NCBI GenBank assembly: GCA_041664945.1
Contig: JBAYJY010000080.1
Coordinates: forward strand, 1 to 19,970
Length of the DNA: 19,970 nt
Direction: 5' to 3'
Source: JBAYJY01 sp041664945
GTDB taxonomy: Bacteria; UBP15; UBA6099
The notes under the pieces are model-generated. The model saw only the letters and a list, made by a program, of their open reading frames with translations. It ran no database searches and was not told the origin of the DNA. Position numbers and translations under genes: made by a program. Numbering within the stretch: the first letter of the stretch is position 1; every line of letters starts with the position of its first letter. Positions 1 through 8,351 of the stretch are shown piece after piece.

Positions 1-21
1 GGAATTCGGGGGACATACTTG

Positions 22-119
22 ATTCAAGGCGCATAATATATAAAAGGCAAAAGCGTGGTATAGTTGACAGGGAGCGAAACGGTGAGTAGCATGGATTTAT
101 GTCCCGAATCGCCCGAATT
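22..119 (+). mobile_element. RAYT (REP-associated tyrosine transposase) relic: 5' flank and first codons
   Basis: This segment aligns by eye, without gaps, to 2850-2940. It ends in an ATG at 99 that begins MSRIARI, close to the MARIAR start typical of RAYT (IS200-like Y1) transposases. After about position 119 the similarity stops and a TAA-free reading of only a few more codons follows, so no transposase body is present. The sequence before it (GGAATTCGGGGGACATACTT, 1-20) is the kind of GAATTC/GGGGACA flank often seen around RAYT genes. I infer a decayed or truncated end rather than a working element. Strand is that of the reading frame. Confidence 0.55.
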
Positions 120-189
120 CCAATTCCGAATTCAAAGAAGCATTCTTTGCGATTAAGATAAACAAAAGATAAATAGTCTTGAGCCGCAG

Positions 190-2559
190 TTATATCGAGA
201 AACTATAGCATCCGGACTTAATGCCAAACACGATTCTGCCTTGATCTAAGCGGAGGAAAGTGATGTTTGGCATTTCCCCTGCCGGGGTTCCGTTTTCCAG
301 GACATCTTCAGGGCGCTCTGCGGGAAGATGAACTTCCGCTTCAGTGTTTGCGGGAATACAGATTTTGTAGTTTCGGGATCCGTTCGGTTCCTTTTCATAT
401 TCCACTTCAACGGGGCCGCGGATTGTGGGCGTGACTGCGCGAGCCGTTTTCAGTTCGCCGGGCATGGGCCGGATTCTAACTCTCCTGAAGCCCGGCTCCA
501 GCGGCTCGATGCCCATAAGCTTGCGAGGGATGATGTTTGCCGGAGCAGCGCCCCAGGCGTGGTTCCAATCGAGGTTGGCCTTGTATTTCATGTCCCACGC
601 TTCCAAGGTGATGGTGCTGCCGATGTCATAAAGCATGTGCGGCCAGGACCGATCCGTGTGCGTGTCGGTCATCAGGCCCAAGGCGTGCTCATCCTCGCCG
701 GCATCATACAGCGCCTCCAGCAGATATTGAGCTGCATAGACACTGCAGGCCATTCCCTTTGATTTGATAAATTCGAGCGTTTTCTTTTTGCGATCATCCG
801 GGACGAGTCCAAAGGCCAGCGCAAACATGTTCGCATGGAGTGAGCTGTGGAGCGTTTTATCCCCGTCCACGTACAAGCCTGTTTCTGGGTTGAAGAAAAC
901 GCTGTTGAAAGATTCCCGCGCCAACTCTGAACGGTTCAGGAAGAACTTCGAATCCCCGGCCATGCCCAAGTCACGGGCAACCTGCGCCATGATTACGAGG
1001 GCGCGATAGTGAAATGCATTAACGACGGCATTGTAGTCCGTGAACACGAATCCGTCGCGCTCGCCCTGGGGCCAGTCAACCAGGTCCTCCAGTTTATTCG
1101 AAAAGATGTATCGGGGGTTGTTCATATACAGTGATTCGATCAGTTCGGGGGGTATTGCCGAGACGCGGGCGCTGATGAGGCCGTCTTTTCTTGCGAGGGT
1201 GTGGAGTGTTTTCGCCTTGAGGACATCATAGAACTCGCGCAGGGATTCTCTGTCGCCCGTGTACATGTAATCCGCCCACGCCATGAGCACGGAATGCAAC
1301 GCCCACTCGGTGGGCCAGGTGGGGTTCTGAAGCAGGCGCTCGTGGCTGTAACGCGCCAAGGTGTATTCCCTGTCTACGGCGTAGTGGCTGAGCTGGTTAA
1401 TATAGGCATCGGCCTCATAGGGGATGCGTTCGCGGTCGCCGTCCACGTAAACCCCTGCGAAAGAGGTTGCGAATATCGAGCGCTTGCACAGATCCCAGAC
1501 ATCGTTAAGAACGGGGGCCGAACTCTGAAAAAGCGACGATTCATGGTCAAATGGGTAGTGGACCCTCACCTGCCTGATGTCTGAAGGGGAAATCTCCGTG
1601 TCGGACTTCAACCCTTTCAGTTCGCAGTATCGAAAAGGCATTACCTCCCCGATGTAGTCCGGGAGTCTGACAGCATAATTGCCGGTGTTTCTTGAGTCGG
1701 GCGGAATCTCCACCCTGTAGGTGTGTTTCCCGTGTTCGATACTCATTTTAATCTTCTTATAGCGTATGCTGCCGGCGGGAAACTCACGCACCTTTTTTCC
1801 CGGCCCCACGTCTTCACCCAGAATCACAATTATGTCGTCCGTTTCGCCCTTGTTGTCCACAGTGAATGACAACGTGCCGAAAGCGGCCTTTCCGAAATCG
1901 ATGAAGTACGATCCCTTGCCGGTCATGGAGGCTGACACTGGCGCCGCCAGGGTTTCTTCAAGCGGATAGCGGGCCGTGGTGAAGCGCCCGTCGGCAGCGC
2001 TTAAAGGGGTTTTGGTCAAAAGTTTCTGCGGCCGCGACCACAAGCTCGCGTTGTCAGCGCCATTCCATGTACGGACCTTCCAGAAATACACATTATCCGG
2101 CTTGAGCGTTGTCCCGCCATGTTCAACCGCAATGCTTGCGTTGCCTGTAACCTTGCCGGAGTTCCATATATCCGCTTCGGCTTCATTCAGCAGGCGTTCA
2201 CTGGTTGCCACGAGTATCTGGTACGCCGTCTGGATATCACCGCGGGCTGTTCCGGGCACAATCCAGGAGTACTCGGGTTTCATGTCGAAGATGAATGTCT
2301 TTTCGGGCGCCGCCATAAGTTCGCACATCAACCCGGATGGAATCTGGTCCGCAATGACGCCTGTGGCGCTGCCGGTTCCCTGGCTTGATGCGTCATCTGC
2401 CGCGGATGCGTGTATTGGTAAAATCCAGACAAAACAATAAATCAGCGCTATGCATATTGCCGCGCAGGTTGCTCTGGCGGGGGGAACCAACGCGCCCTCG
2501 ATGTGATAGCTGACCCCGCCATATGTTGCGGATGCGCCAATCAATTTTTGAATTGCCAT
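190..2559 (-). CDS. Exported alpha-L-rhamnosidase-like glycoside hydrolase, GH78
   Basis: The 789-aa product is likely to remove terminal alpha-L-rhamnose from glycans outside the cytoplasm. After a long N-region, residues about 32-53 form a hydrophobic segment ending HASA, which looks like a signal peptide. The middle part is beta-rich, as in GH78 accessory domains. The (alpha/alpha)6 catalytic region starts near residue 345. The DGDRERIPYEAD segment (373-384) sits where GH78 enzymes carry the general acid (E377 by eye), and TLEAWD places the presumed base at E653, followed by the typical NHAWGAAPANIIPRKLMGI stretch. The C-terminal jelly-roll (RRVRIRP...) is complete. The ATG at 2559 has GGAGG eight bases upstream, so this start is preferred despite the long N-region. 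The gene stands alone, between two RAYT relics in direct orientation. Family assignment is strong; the substrate is not shown. Confidence 0.88.
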   Translation of the reverse strand: MAIQKLIGASATYGGVSYHIEGALVPPARATCAAICIALIYCFVWILPIHASAADDASSQGTGSATGVIADQIPSGLMCELMAAPEKTFIFDMKPEYSWIVPGTARGDIQTAYQILVATSERLLNEAEADIWNSGKVTGNASIAVEHGGTTLKPDNVYFWKVRTWNGADNASLWSRPQKLLTKTPLSAADGRFTTARYPLEETLAAPVSASMTGKGSYFIDFGKAAFGTLSFTVDNKGETDDIIVILGEDVGPGKKVREFPAGSIRYKKIKMSIEHGKHTYRVEIPPDSRNTGNYAVRLPDYIGEVMPFRYCELKGLKSDTEISPSDIRQVRVHYPFDHESSLFQSSAPVLNDVWDLCKRSIFATSFAGVYVDGDRERIPYEADAYINQLSHYAVDREYTLARYSHERLLQNPTWPTEWALHSVLMAWADYMYTGDRESLREFYDVLKAKTLHTLARKDGLISARVSAIPPELIESLYMNNPRYIFSNKLEDLVDWPQGERDGFVFTDYNAVVNAFHYRALVIMAQVARDLGMAGDSKFFLNRSELARESFNSVFFNPETGLYVDGDKTLHSSLHANMFALAFGLVPDDRKKKTLEFIKSKGMACSVYAAQYLLEALYDAGEDEHALGLMTDTHTDRSWPHMLYDIGSTITLEAWDMKYKANLDWNHAWGAAPANIIPRKLMGIEPLEPGFRRVRIRPMPGELKTARAVTPTIRGPVEVEYEKEPNGSRNYKICIPANTEAEVHLPAERPEDVLENGTPAGEMPNITFLRLDQGRIVFGIKSGCYSFSI

Positions 2560-2849
2560 AACACGAACCTCCGCTTAACTGATCGCTCAAGCGCTAATCT
2601 TATAGGAAGCTCAATCGTTTGTCATTGTAGTTTCCGATGAAACCGGAATGAATATCATTGAGACTCAGAAAAAATATGCGCATAAATATCCGAGTCATTA
2701 ATCAAATGTTCGGCAAGCATATCGCGGGGCTGAGAGTGGCGGGAAGAAGACAATTTAACTGTATCCATAGCGATAAAGTATATGGCTTTTGAACAAGTGT
2801 TCTTAGGTCAAGTGTTTTGGATTCGGGATTTGGGTGGGCGCAAAGCATA
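2560..2849. other. Intergenic region upstream of the GH78 gene
   Basis: No reading frame of credible length or composition was seen. It holds the ribosome binding site of the rhamnosidase gene (GGAGG on the minus strand at 2568-2572) and one copy of the 33-bp repeat (listed separately). No clear promoter was recognised. Confidence 0.5.
2707..2739 (+). repeat. 33-bp dispersed repeat, copy 1
   Basis: The sequence begins TGTTCGGCAAGCATATCGCG and continues GGGCTGAGAGTGG. It matches copies at 9808-9840 and 10654-10686 with two to four differences. It is not palindromic. In one frame it reads FGKHIAGLRV, and the other copies keep nearly the same peptide, so it may derive from a coding end, but no adjoining gene is visible. 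Confidence 0.75.
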
Positions 2850-3010
2850 ATTCAAGGCAAGAAATATATATAGGGCAAAAGAGGGGAATAGTTGACAGGG
2901 AGCGAAACGGTGAGTAACATGGATTTATGGCCCGAATCGCGAGATTGGTCGTTCCCGGATACGCGCATCACATAACACAGCGTGGAAACAGGCGACAGCA
3001 GACTTTTTTT
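2850..3010 (+). mobile_element. RAYT transposase relic: 5' flank plus first 28 codons
   Basis: Positions 2850-2940 repeat 22-112 almost exactly. The ATG at 2927 opens MARIARLVVPGYAHHITQRG, then NRRQQTFF, which is the recognisable N-terminus of RAYT/IS200-like Y1 transposases (the PGYxHHxTQRGNRRQ signature). After the TTTTTTT run at 3004-3010 the frame enters GAATTC-rich sequence and stops with TGA at 3050-3052, so only a 41-codon frame remains of a protein usually about 200 residues or more. The catalytic tyrosine region is absent. It is a truncated relic and cannot encode an active transposase. The T run at the break point is a plausible slippage or breakage site. Confidence 0.8.
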
Positions 3011-3140
3011 CAAGAATTCGAGAATTCGTGGACCGAAACCGATATAAGGTGATAATTAAGTATGGCGCCCCCCGAATTCCCCTCGAATTACCCCCGAATT
3101 CAGAATTACAGAATTTGTCCCCAGAATTTCCAGAATTTAG
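3011..3140. repeat. GAATTC-rich short-repeat patch
   Basis: The core GAATT occurs nine times here: twice close together near 3013-3028, then seven times at 3074-3139, mostly preceded by C or A runs (CCCCCGAATTC, CAGAATT). The same motif borders the relic at 1-125 and appears at 4147-4157. Such GAATTC/GGGGACA arrays commonly flank RAYT genes; here they may be eroded REP-like sequence. Confidence 0.5.
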
Positions 3141-3189
3141 ATAACAACTCCTTTGTTTAAGTCTTCTTACAAAAGATTGTCATAAACGA

Positions 3190-3840
3190 TCATTCATTAA
3201 GAGGTTTAAATCGAGCCTTTTTATCTTCTTTTGCCTTCGCCTTCTCTTGATTATGTCGTAATTTTTCGTGCTTCGGAGCTAATTCAAGCACAAGTTTGCT
3301 CATTGCCATAATTTCATTTGTCCATTTTCCGTGGTGAAATAAATTAACATCCATCTTGCACAGTCGCCCCTCATCATAATCTCTGCTCATGTCTAATACT
3401 GCACCTATATCATCTATAGCTATTTTGTAATTTTTATTCATGTATACTATCGTAATATTTGAAAATCTTGAAACTCTTATTGAATAATAAGTACCATTGG
3501 ATGCTGCATAATGAACTTCATTGTTGTTTATTCTTATTACATTCAAAAGCGTAGAATCTGAACCACATGGTCGATCACAATAGATTTTTGTTTCTCCATT
3601 GTTTATGTCACAATTGAAAGATACGAATCCTTTTAAACGATATTTTTTTATCCATTTATCATATTCATCAATATTTTCCCAGCTTTTTGTCGAAGGATCA
3701 AAAACATTACTATTAAGCCTGTATATTTCGTTTGGAATCAAAAGTTTAAGAGAATCAACATAAGTTTCCAAAGAACGTGCAAACCTATCCATTTCCTTTT
3801 CGCTAAAATTGCCGTACTTCGGTCTTGAAAATAATCCCAT
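3190..3840 (-). CDS. Hypothetical protein, 216 aa
   Basis: No family was recognised. The product starts MGLFSRPKYG, has no signal peptide or membrane segment, a mixed alpha/beta middle with two cysteines in the CDRPCGS segment, and a lysine-rich, charged C-terminal tail (EKAKAKEDKKARF) that is probably helical. The ATG at 3840 is chosen because GGGTGAAG lies six to twelve bases before it; an in-frame GTG at 3849 falls inside that ribosome binding site. The gene is AT-rich compared with the rhamnosidase gene to its left and has no close co-directional partner. It lies directly beyond the RAYT relic, so horizontal acquisition is possible but not shown. Reality of the gene is likely from length and ribosome binding site; function is unknown. 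Confidence 0.65.
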   Translation of the reverse strand: MGLFSRPKYGNFSEKEMDRFARSLETYVDSLKLLIPNEIYRLNSNVFDPSTKSWENIDEYDKWIKKYRLKGFVSFNCDINNGETKIYCDRPCGSDSTLLNVIRINNNEVHYAASNGTYYSIRVSRFSNITIVYMNKNYKIAIDDIGAVLDMSRDYDEGRLCKMDVNLFHHGKWTNEIMAMSKLVLELAPKHEKLRHNQEKAKAKEDKKARFKPLNE

Positions 3841-4007
3841 TATCTTCACCCATTTATTTAATTTATTTTAGCCGACATTCCCCATATCAAATTTGTAGCG
3901 GTCATTCTTCAGATTAGAAAACGAAAAAAACTTACGCCCCTTAGGGCCAGATTCCGCAGAAGTTAGCTTTCTATGATATATTTTTTACACCAAATCTCAT
4001 ATCCATG

Positions 4008-4202
4008 TCAATCACGCACCAAAACACCTAATATATCATCCTTCTCCCCGCCATTCTCCTCCTCAAAAAACCGCCAGTAAAACCAACCCTTCAACCGCTC
4101 TCTGGATACACATTGGATACACAAATCTCCCACAGATATAGCTTTCCCCCGAATTCCGTCGAGTTTTTTGTGTTCTTCTGTCCATCCGGGCAAATCACAC
4201 AT
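4008..4202 (-). CDS. Short hypothetical ORF, 64 aa, possibly a remnant
   Basis: The frame begins MCDLPGWTEEHKKLDGIRGK and includes an aromatic block (GWFYWRFFEEE). No domain was recognised. Its ATG overlaps the end of the frame before it in the pattern ATGTGTGA, an arrangement typical of translational coupling. It lacks its own ribosome binding site. It may be the second half of a degraded two-gene unit. Composition looks protein-like, but length and context leave it doubtful. Confidence 0.35.
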   Translation of the reverse strand: MCDLPGWTEEHKKLDGIRGKAISVGDLCIQCVSRERLKGWFYWRFFEEENGGEKDDILGVLVRD

Positions 4203-4338
4203 TCTCGAGGTCGCGCATTATCCAGCTGGCAAGGATTTCAACCGGGAGCTTTTCTTCATCCGGCGTCCGCTTGATCGGCACGTACACAACTTCGATCTTC
4301 GGTTTTTTGTCCGTCGTCCCATGCCGGTCTACAGTGCG
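4195..4338 (-). pseudogene. Truncated ORF, 47 codons without a start
   Basis: Read leftward from a TAG just upstream (4339-4341), the frame gives VVYVPIKRTPDEEKLPVEIL, then ASWIMRDLENV and a TGA at 4195-4197. The sequence looks like a real protein C-terminus, yet no ATG or ribosome binding site precedes it. It overlaps the ATG of the 64-aa frame. I read it as the tail of a gene whose 5' part has been lost. The family is not recognised. Confidence 0.3.
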
Positions 4339-4437
4339 CTATAATTTCGGACAGCATTTGTTTTTTTGCTTCCAAATCAAAGAAGGGGCTGTAATGTCCA
4401 AGCGAGCGCTCGAAACCATTTCGTATCGGAGGTATTG

Positions 4438-5571
4438 ATGAAGCATTTCATTTATTCTGCAATCATAGTTTTATCATTAGCCTTCTTAGCTGTAAATACC
4501 ACATGCTTCGGGGAAACGGCTGAAAATCGTTCAGTTTCAAATGGGTGTAATGTCGGCGCTTATTATTACCCTTGGTATGGAGATGATTTTCATGGACACC
4601 ATTATATACGAGAACGGTTGGTTCCGCCCCAAAAGCCTGAGCTTGGAGAATACAATGACAGTGATCCCAAAGTCATTGCAAAGCATATTGAGTGGAGTCG
4701 TTATGCGGGTGTCGGTTTCTGGGCCGCTTCGTGGTGGGGGCCGGACAGTCGTGAGGATAAAACACTTCGTGAAGTCATACTTCCTCATCCCAATCTCGGT
4801 CAACTTAAAATTGCAGTTCACTATGAAACGGCTGGACGCACAAAAGATTTTACAGATTATGAATATTTATACGGTGATTTCCTCTACCTGAGCCGTAACT
4901 ATTTCAACAATCCCGGATACTTGCGTATCGAAGGCAAACCTGTAGTTTTCGTATATCTGACACGTGTTCTCGCACAGAATGGTCAACTGAAAGACGCTTT
5001 GATGAAGATGAGAAGCGGGGCAAGAGATGGAGGATATGAAATTTATATTGTTGGGGATCACGCTTTCGGGGCATACTCATATTTGGGTGTGGGTTTCAAA
5101 GGACTTGATGCCATAACCGATTACGATGTTTACGGTTCCATCGGGGTTAAAGGATACGCTGGTGAAAAAGCGTTATCGGCTTATATGTCCCGACAATCTA
5201 AATGGAAAAAAATGGCTGTAAAATCAGGGGTGGATTACTTCCCATCTGTCACACCCGGCTTTAATGACGCTGGTGTACGAGACGGACATCCGCCTCTCTC
5301 AAGAAAACTCACGGAAGATGCTCCTTTCGGTTCACTTTTTGAGGCAATGCTAAGAAATGCCAAAAACCTTCAAACTCCGAACAAGACGTCCTTTATCATG
5401 GTTACATCATGGAACGAATGGCACGAAGATACGCAGATCGAGCCTGTTGAGAAGGCCAGCCCCATTACAAAAGACGATAGCAAATCAGGTGACGCTCTGA
5501 CATACGGTCTGGAATACGATGGATACGGAATGCTGTATCTCGATGTTCTAAAAACATTTTGCGGCAATTAA
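4438..5571 (+). CDS. Secreted GH99-type endo-alpha-mannosidase/mannanase-like hydrolase
   Basis: The 377-aa product has an N-terminal signal peptide (MKHFIYSAIIVLSLAFLAV, likely cleavage near CFG/ET) and then one (beta/alpha)8 domain of the GH99/GH71-like type. Family landmarks are YYYPWYG near the start of the mature protein and TSWNEWHEDTQIEP near the end. In that motif E327 and E330 have the E-x-x-E spacing of the two catalytic glutamates in GH99. Length fits a complete single-domain enzyme. The ATG at 4438 has GGAGG five bases upstream; the frame is open for 24 codons more but that extension lacks a ribosome binding site. GH99 enzymes cut within alpha-mannose-containing glycans; the actual substrate here is inferred only from the family. 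It is transcribed alone and converges on the exported-protein gene to its right. Confidence 0.85.
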   Translation: MKHFIYSAIIVLSLAFLAVNTTCFGETAENRSVSNGCNVGAYYYPWYGDDFHGHHYIRERLVPPQKPELGEYNDSDPKVIAKHIEWSRYAGVGFWAASWWGPDSREDKTLREVILPHPNLGQLKIAVHYETAGRTKDFTDYEYLYGDFLYLSRNYFNNPGYLRIEGKPVVFVYLTRVLAQNGQLKDALMKMRSGARDGGYEIYIVGDHAFGAYSYLGVGFKGLDAITDYDVYGSIGVKGYAGEKALSAYMSRQSKWKKMAVKSGVDYFPSVTPGFNDAGVRDGHPPLSRKLTEDAPFGSLFEAMLRNAKNLQTPNKTSFIMVTSWNEWHEDTQIEPVEKASPITKDDSKSGDALTYGLEYDGYGMLYLDVLKTFCGN

Positions 5572-5731
5572 TCTATGGTGTTATAAGCGGGTACTTATCC
5601 TCTGTCACTCCAATCTCCCGCAACTTCAAGCCGATTGAAAATGGGGGCCGGAGAACATATTTCAGCGAAAAAGAACAAATGGCAACCTAAAAAAACAAAG
5701 ACTTCAGAATTTCTTAAAAACCAGACATGAC

Positions 5732-7156
5732 TCACCTTGCAAGTGAAAACTGCACATAAGATTTGGTTTGAAAGTCCAGATCGTACAGGGCAAGTTTTAT
5801 AAAGGATCCATTTTCCAGATTGTATACAAATCCAGCCGATAATGCGCTGTTGGGAGTGTCGCTCGCACTAATGTTCGCAATATTCCGGGCCGCAGGCGCA
5901 AGCAGGTTCTTCTGTATTGCCTTCAGGAAATCTGAATTGCTGTATTCTGTAAAAACTGTGAGGTCATCGTTTGCGTTGTATGACAGATTCGCAAACATGC
6001 CGCTCTCATTATCAGCGCCCGAACCAGAATATGATGAAAACCCAATGGTTGTTTCTAATTTGCCAAGAATAGTTCCTGCATAAATATCTGCAAAATGGAT
6101 GCCTGAAATATTTGAATTGTCCAGAAATTTGTATTGCAAGCCGAACTTGAACCTGCCGGGAGTCATGTCCTTGCTGCCTGGGAATGCTGTTTTGAATGAA
6201 AAAAGATTCCCCTGACCATGTGACGCGCCCGTGATTGCGTTGTTCGAGTATGAATCAACACTGAAATCAAGGTGGTTGTAGGAAAGTTCCGTGTTGTTTG
6301 ACAACCTGAATGATATGCCTGTCTGTCCCCCTCGGGATTTGAGGTGTGATGAAACGGCGCCATTTTGCGTTTGAAAAATATTATCGAGAACCATCGTGTC
6401 CCGGCTGAGTTGCCAGCTTCTGACCATATGTATATCGGGTGTAAAAAGCACGTTTGTGGTTTGGTCGCTGGACCCGTGGAGTATTGCGCCAAACTGATTC
6501 AAAATCGTTCCAAGAATCATCTCTTTACGGCCTGACGGCATGTCATCACCGTTCAACGCCATCGCCGGTGTTAAAACGCTCAGCAGCAGAAATCTTCCTG
6601 ATGTATTGAAGTATGCGGTGTATCGTGGTTTTTCAAAATACTCTTTGAGGCGGGGCAACCGTATTGTGTCGTTCCAGATATCCTTAGGAGTGAAGACTTC
6701 TTTCGAGCCGACAACAAAAACATATTTCCCCATGTTGTCCGGCCTGTGAACCATTATTGTGTACGCGCCTGCGGATACATTTTGCTTGAATTCAGGCCCG
6801 GTATAATACCTGTCACCACCGAATTCTTCGTAATAGGCTTGCCACTGGCTATTGAGGCCGTCTATTTCAGCAATCATAGTTCCATTTTGGAAGATCTCCG
6901 CTGACACATCTTTCCTGGCATCTGTAATATCTGGAACAAGAAGTTGAACAAACAATTCAAATGATTCATCCGATTCGATCTGATAGGATTGGGGCTTGCC
7001 ATTCATTTCGGCATAAAAAGCCTGTGATATTTCAGGTTCGCGAACGTGAGTTGTTTCAGTGTTTACGAATCGTGGATGATGGGCAAATGCAGCGCTTGAA
7101 AACAGTAAGAGAATGAAAATCAGAAATGACGTTTTTCTTTTCAACCCTATCTCCAT
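5732..7156 (-). CDS. Exported two-part protein: N-terminal beta domain and predicted outer-membrane beta-barrel
   Basis: The 474-aa product starts with a signal peptide (core FLIFILLLFSSAAFA). Residues about 30-180 form a beta-rich domain with FGGDRYYTGPEFKQNV, AGAYTIMVHRPDNMGKYVFV and a following VFTPKDIW...LPRLKEYF stretch. A short hydrophobic segment (FLLLSVLTPAMA) follows. From there to the end, alternating hydrophobic/polar strands such as RFKFGLQYKFL, MFANLSYNANDDLTVFTEY and SFIKLALYDLDF suggest an outer-membrane barrel. The ATG at 7156 is used; a TTG at 7144 preceded by GGAG and a TTG at 7168 are alternatives. It follows, after a 131-base gap, a leftward membrane-protein gene. No family name could be given with confidence; outer-membrane location is inference. 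Confidence 0.7.
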   Translation of the reverse strand: MEIGLKRKTSFLIFILLLFSSAAFAHHPRFVNTETTHVREPEISQAFYAEMNGKPQSYQIESDESFELFVQLLVPDITDARKDVSAEIFQNGTMIAEIDGLNSQWQAYYEEFGGDRYYTGPEFKQNVSAGAYTIMVHRPDNMGKYVFVVGSKEVFTPKDIWNDTIRLPRLKEYFEKPRYTAYFNTSGRFLLLSVLTPAMALNGDDMPSGRKEMILGTILNQFGAILHGSSDQTTNVLFTPDIHMVRSWQLSRDTMVLDNIFQTQNGAVSSHLKSRGGQTGISFRLSNNTELSYNHLDFSVDSYSNNAITGASHGQGNLFSFKTAFPGSKDMTPGRFKFGLQYKFLDNSNISGIHFADIYAGTILGKLETTIGFSSYSGSGADNESGMFANLSYNANDDLTVFTEYSNSDFLKAIQKNLLAPAARNIANISASDTPNSALSAGFVYNLENGSFIKLALYDLDFQTKSYVQFSLAR

Positions 7157-7205
7157 TCGTTTTTCCAAGGTCTCAACTCATCGACATCGCTGAATTTGCT
7201 TGCCC

Positions 7206-7235
7206 AATATATTTTTCAACTTATATGCACAGCAA
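7206..7235 (-). promoter_or_regulatory. Possible promoter of the exported two-part protein gene
   Basis: On the minus strand TTGCTG (7230-7235) and TATATT (7206-7211) are separated by 18 bases, about 50 bases before the start codon. Both hexamers deviate from consensus, so this is only a candidate. Confidence 0.35.
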
Positions 7236-7287
7236 AGAACTGTCCGATAGATTTGTGCCTGTCAAACTAAAAAAAGACTACTCACTT

Positions 7288-7764
7288 TCATCGGATCGCC
7301 ACTATGTAGTAAGCCAGCAAAAACAACTCTCCCCACCAACCAAAGAAAGATATGATAAAACTGATCGTTATCCTGATCTGCCACCATGATGAAAGCAGTT
7401 CCCCTTGCTTTCCTTCTCGCTCGCGTCGAAGCATAAACGGGCTGACCCGGAACGTAAGAAAAAAACCGTTAAGAACGAGCGGCGCAACAATGAGAGCCTG
7501 CAACGCCGGAATTCCACTCAAACCAGCGCTGCGATAGAAAATCGAACCGCCAGCAGTCGCGAGCGCCAATCCAATCCAGATCAGCGGCTTTGTAACTTTA
7601 TGTGTGCGAGTGGTTGCTTCTGTCCAATATGAAGACTTGCGGCCAAGGAAACCGTGCAAATCAATAACGGTCACCGCTCCAAGTCCGACTACGAACCCGG
7701 CGATGAAAAGGAATAGCCCCGCGATGTCGAGCCATTGATCATTTGTTAAGTTTGTAAACGCCAT
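7288..7764 (-). CDS. Four-helix integral membrane protein, unknown function
   Basis: The 158-aa product has four predicted transmembrane segments: about residues 11-34, 58-77, 82-104 and 128-155. A charged loop between the first two contains DLHGFLGRKSSYWTEATTRT, and a basic loop RREREGKQGE lies before the last. The first helix contains a glycine-rich face (GFVVGLGAV). No family was recognised. It starts 38 bases after the rubrerythrin stop codon in the same direction, so the two are probably co-transcribed from the rubrerythrin promoter. The ATG at 7764 lacks a strong ribosome binding site. Role unknown. Confidence 0.7.
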   Translation of the reverse strand: MAFTNLTNDQWLDIAGLFLFIAGFVVGLGAVTVIDLHGFLGRKSSYWTEATTRTHKVTKPLIWIGLALATAGGSIFYRSAGLSGIPALQALIVAPLVLNGFFLTFRVSPFMLRREREGKQGELLSSWWQIRITISFIISFFGWWGELFLLAYYIVAIR

Positions 7765-7802
7765 ATTTAATATTGGTTTCGCAACCGGTGTTTCAGCTTA
7801 TC

Positions 7803-8300
7803 TCAATTTACAATAATGAACTTCTCACCTTTAGTGGAACAGACAGGGCATGTGCCCGGCGCTTCCTTCTCCGCGGTATATCCACAGACCGGGCAGACGT
7901 AGTAAGAGTAATTCTTCTGTTCCTCGTCAAGACCGTCGAGAATCTTTTGGTAGAGCCGGGCGTGGATTTTTTCAACCTCGTTTGCGTAATGAAAAGAAAT
8001 TTCTGCGGCTTTGTTGCCTTCGGCTTTCGCCTTTTCGATCATGGCGGGATACATGGATTTGAATTCGTGAGTTTCTCCGGCTACTGCGGCTTCGAGGTTC
8101 TCCCTGGTGGAACCTACTGCTTTGAGCGCTCTGAGGTGAGCGTGGGCATGTACTGTTTCTGCTTCCGCTGCGGCTCTGAACATCCTCGCTGCCTGCGGAT
8201 ATCCCTCTCGTTCCGCCTTTGCGGCAAATGCGAGATACTTACGGTTCGCTTGTGACTCGCCAGCGAACGCTTCTTCTAAGTTCTTTTCAGTCTCGGACAT
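7803..8300 (-). CDS. Rubrerythrin
   Basis: The 165-aa product is a complete rubrerythrin, a cytoplasmic non-haem diiron peroxidase that reduces hydrogen peroxide in anaerobes and microaerophiles. The four-helix diiron domain carries E15, E48 with H51 (ExxH), E76, E79, and E110 with H113 (ExxH). The C-terminal rubredoxin-like domain has C136-x2-C139 and C151-x2-C154 to bind one iron. Length is normal, slightly short for the family because the rubredoxin loop is compact. The ATG at 8300 has GGAGG nine bases upstream. A near-consensus promoter lies about 52 bases before the start. Electron donor and exact substrate are not shown by the sequence. Confidence 0.95.
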   Translation of the reverse strand: MSETEKNLEEAFAGESQANRKYLAFAAKAEREGYPQAARMFRAAAEAETVHAHAHLRALKAVGSTRENLEAAVAGETHEFKSMYPAMIEKAKAEGNKAAEISFHYANEVEKIHARLYQKILDGLDEEQKNYSYYVCPVCGYTAEKEAPGTCPVCSTKGEKFIIVN

Positions 8301-8351
8301 ATCGTTATTCCTCCAGTGCGGATTCGATTTTCACTACATTTTTCGTTTCAA

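Larger units (their letters stand above)
3841..4437. other. Low-coding region with short ORF remnants
   Basis: This stretch contains only two short, coupled leftward frames (listed separately), one GAATTC motif at 4151-4156, and the ribosome binding site of the downstream GH99 gene. I see no tRNA, terminator or complete longer gene. Confidence 0.45.

Noticed and set aside
3011..3140. CRISPR-like or iteron array made of GAATTC repeats
   Set aside because: Units are only five or six bases, with irregular spacing and no constant spacer length.
4366..4437. Upstream TTG start for the GH99 gene
   Set aside because: It would put 24 polar residues before a perfect signal peptide; the ATG at 4438 has GGAGG at the right distance.
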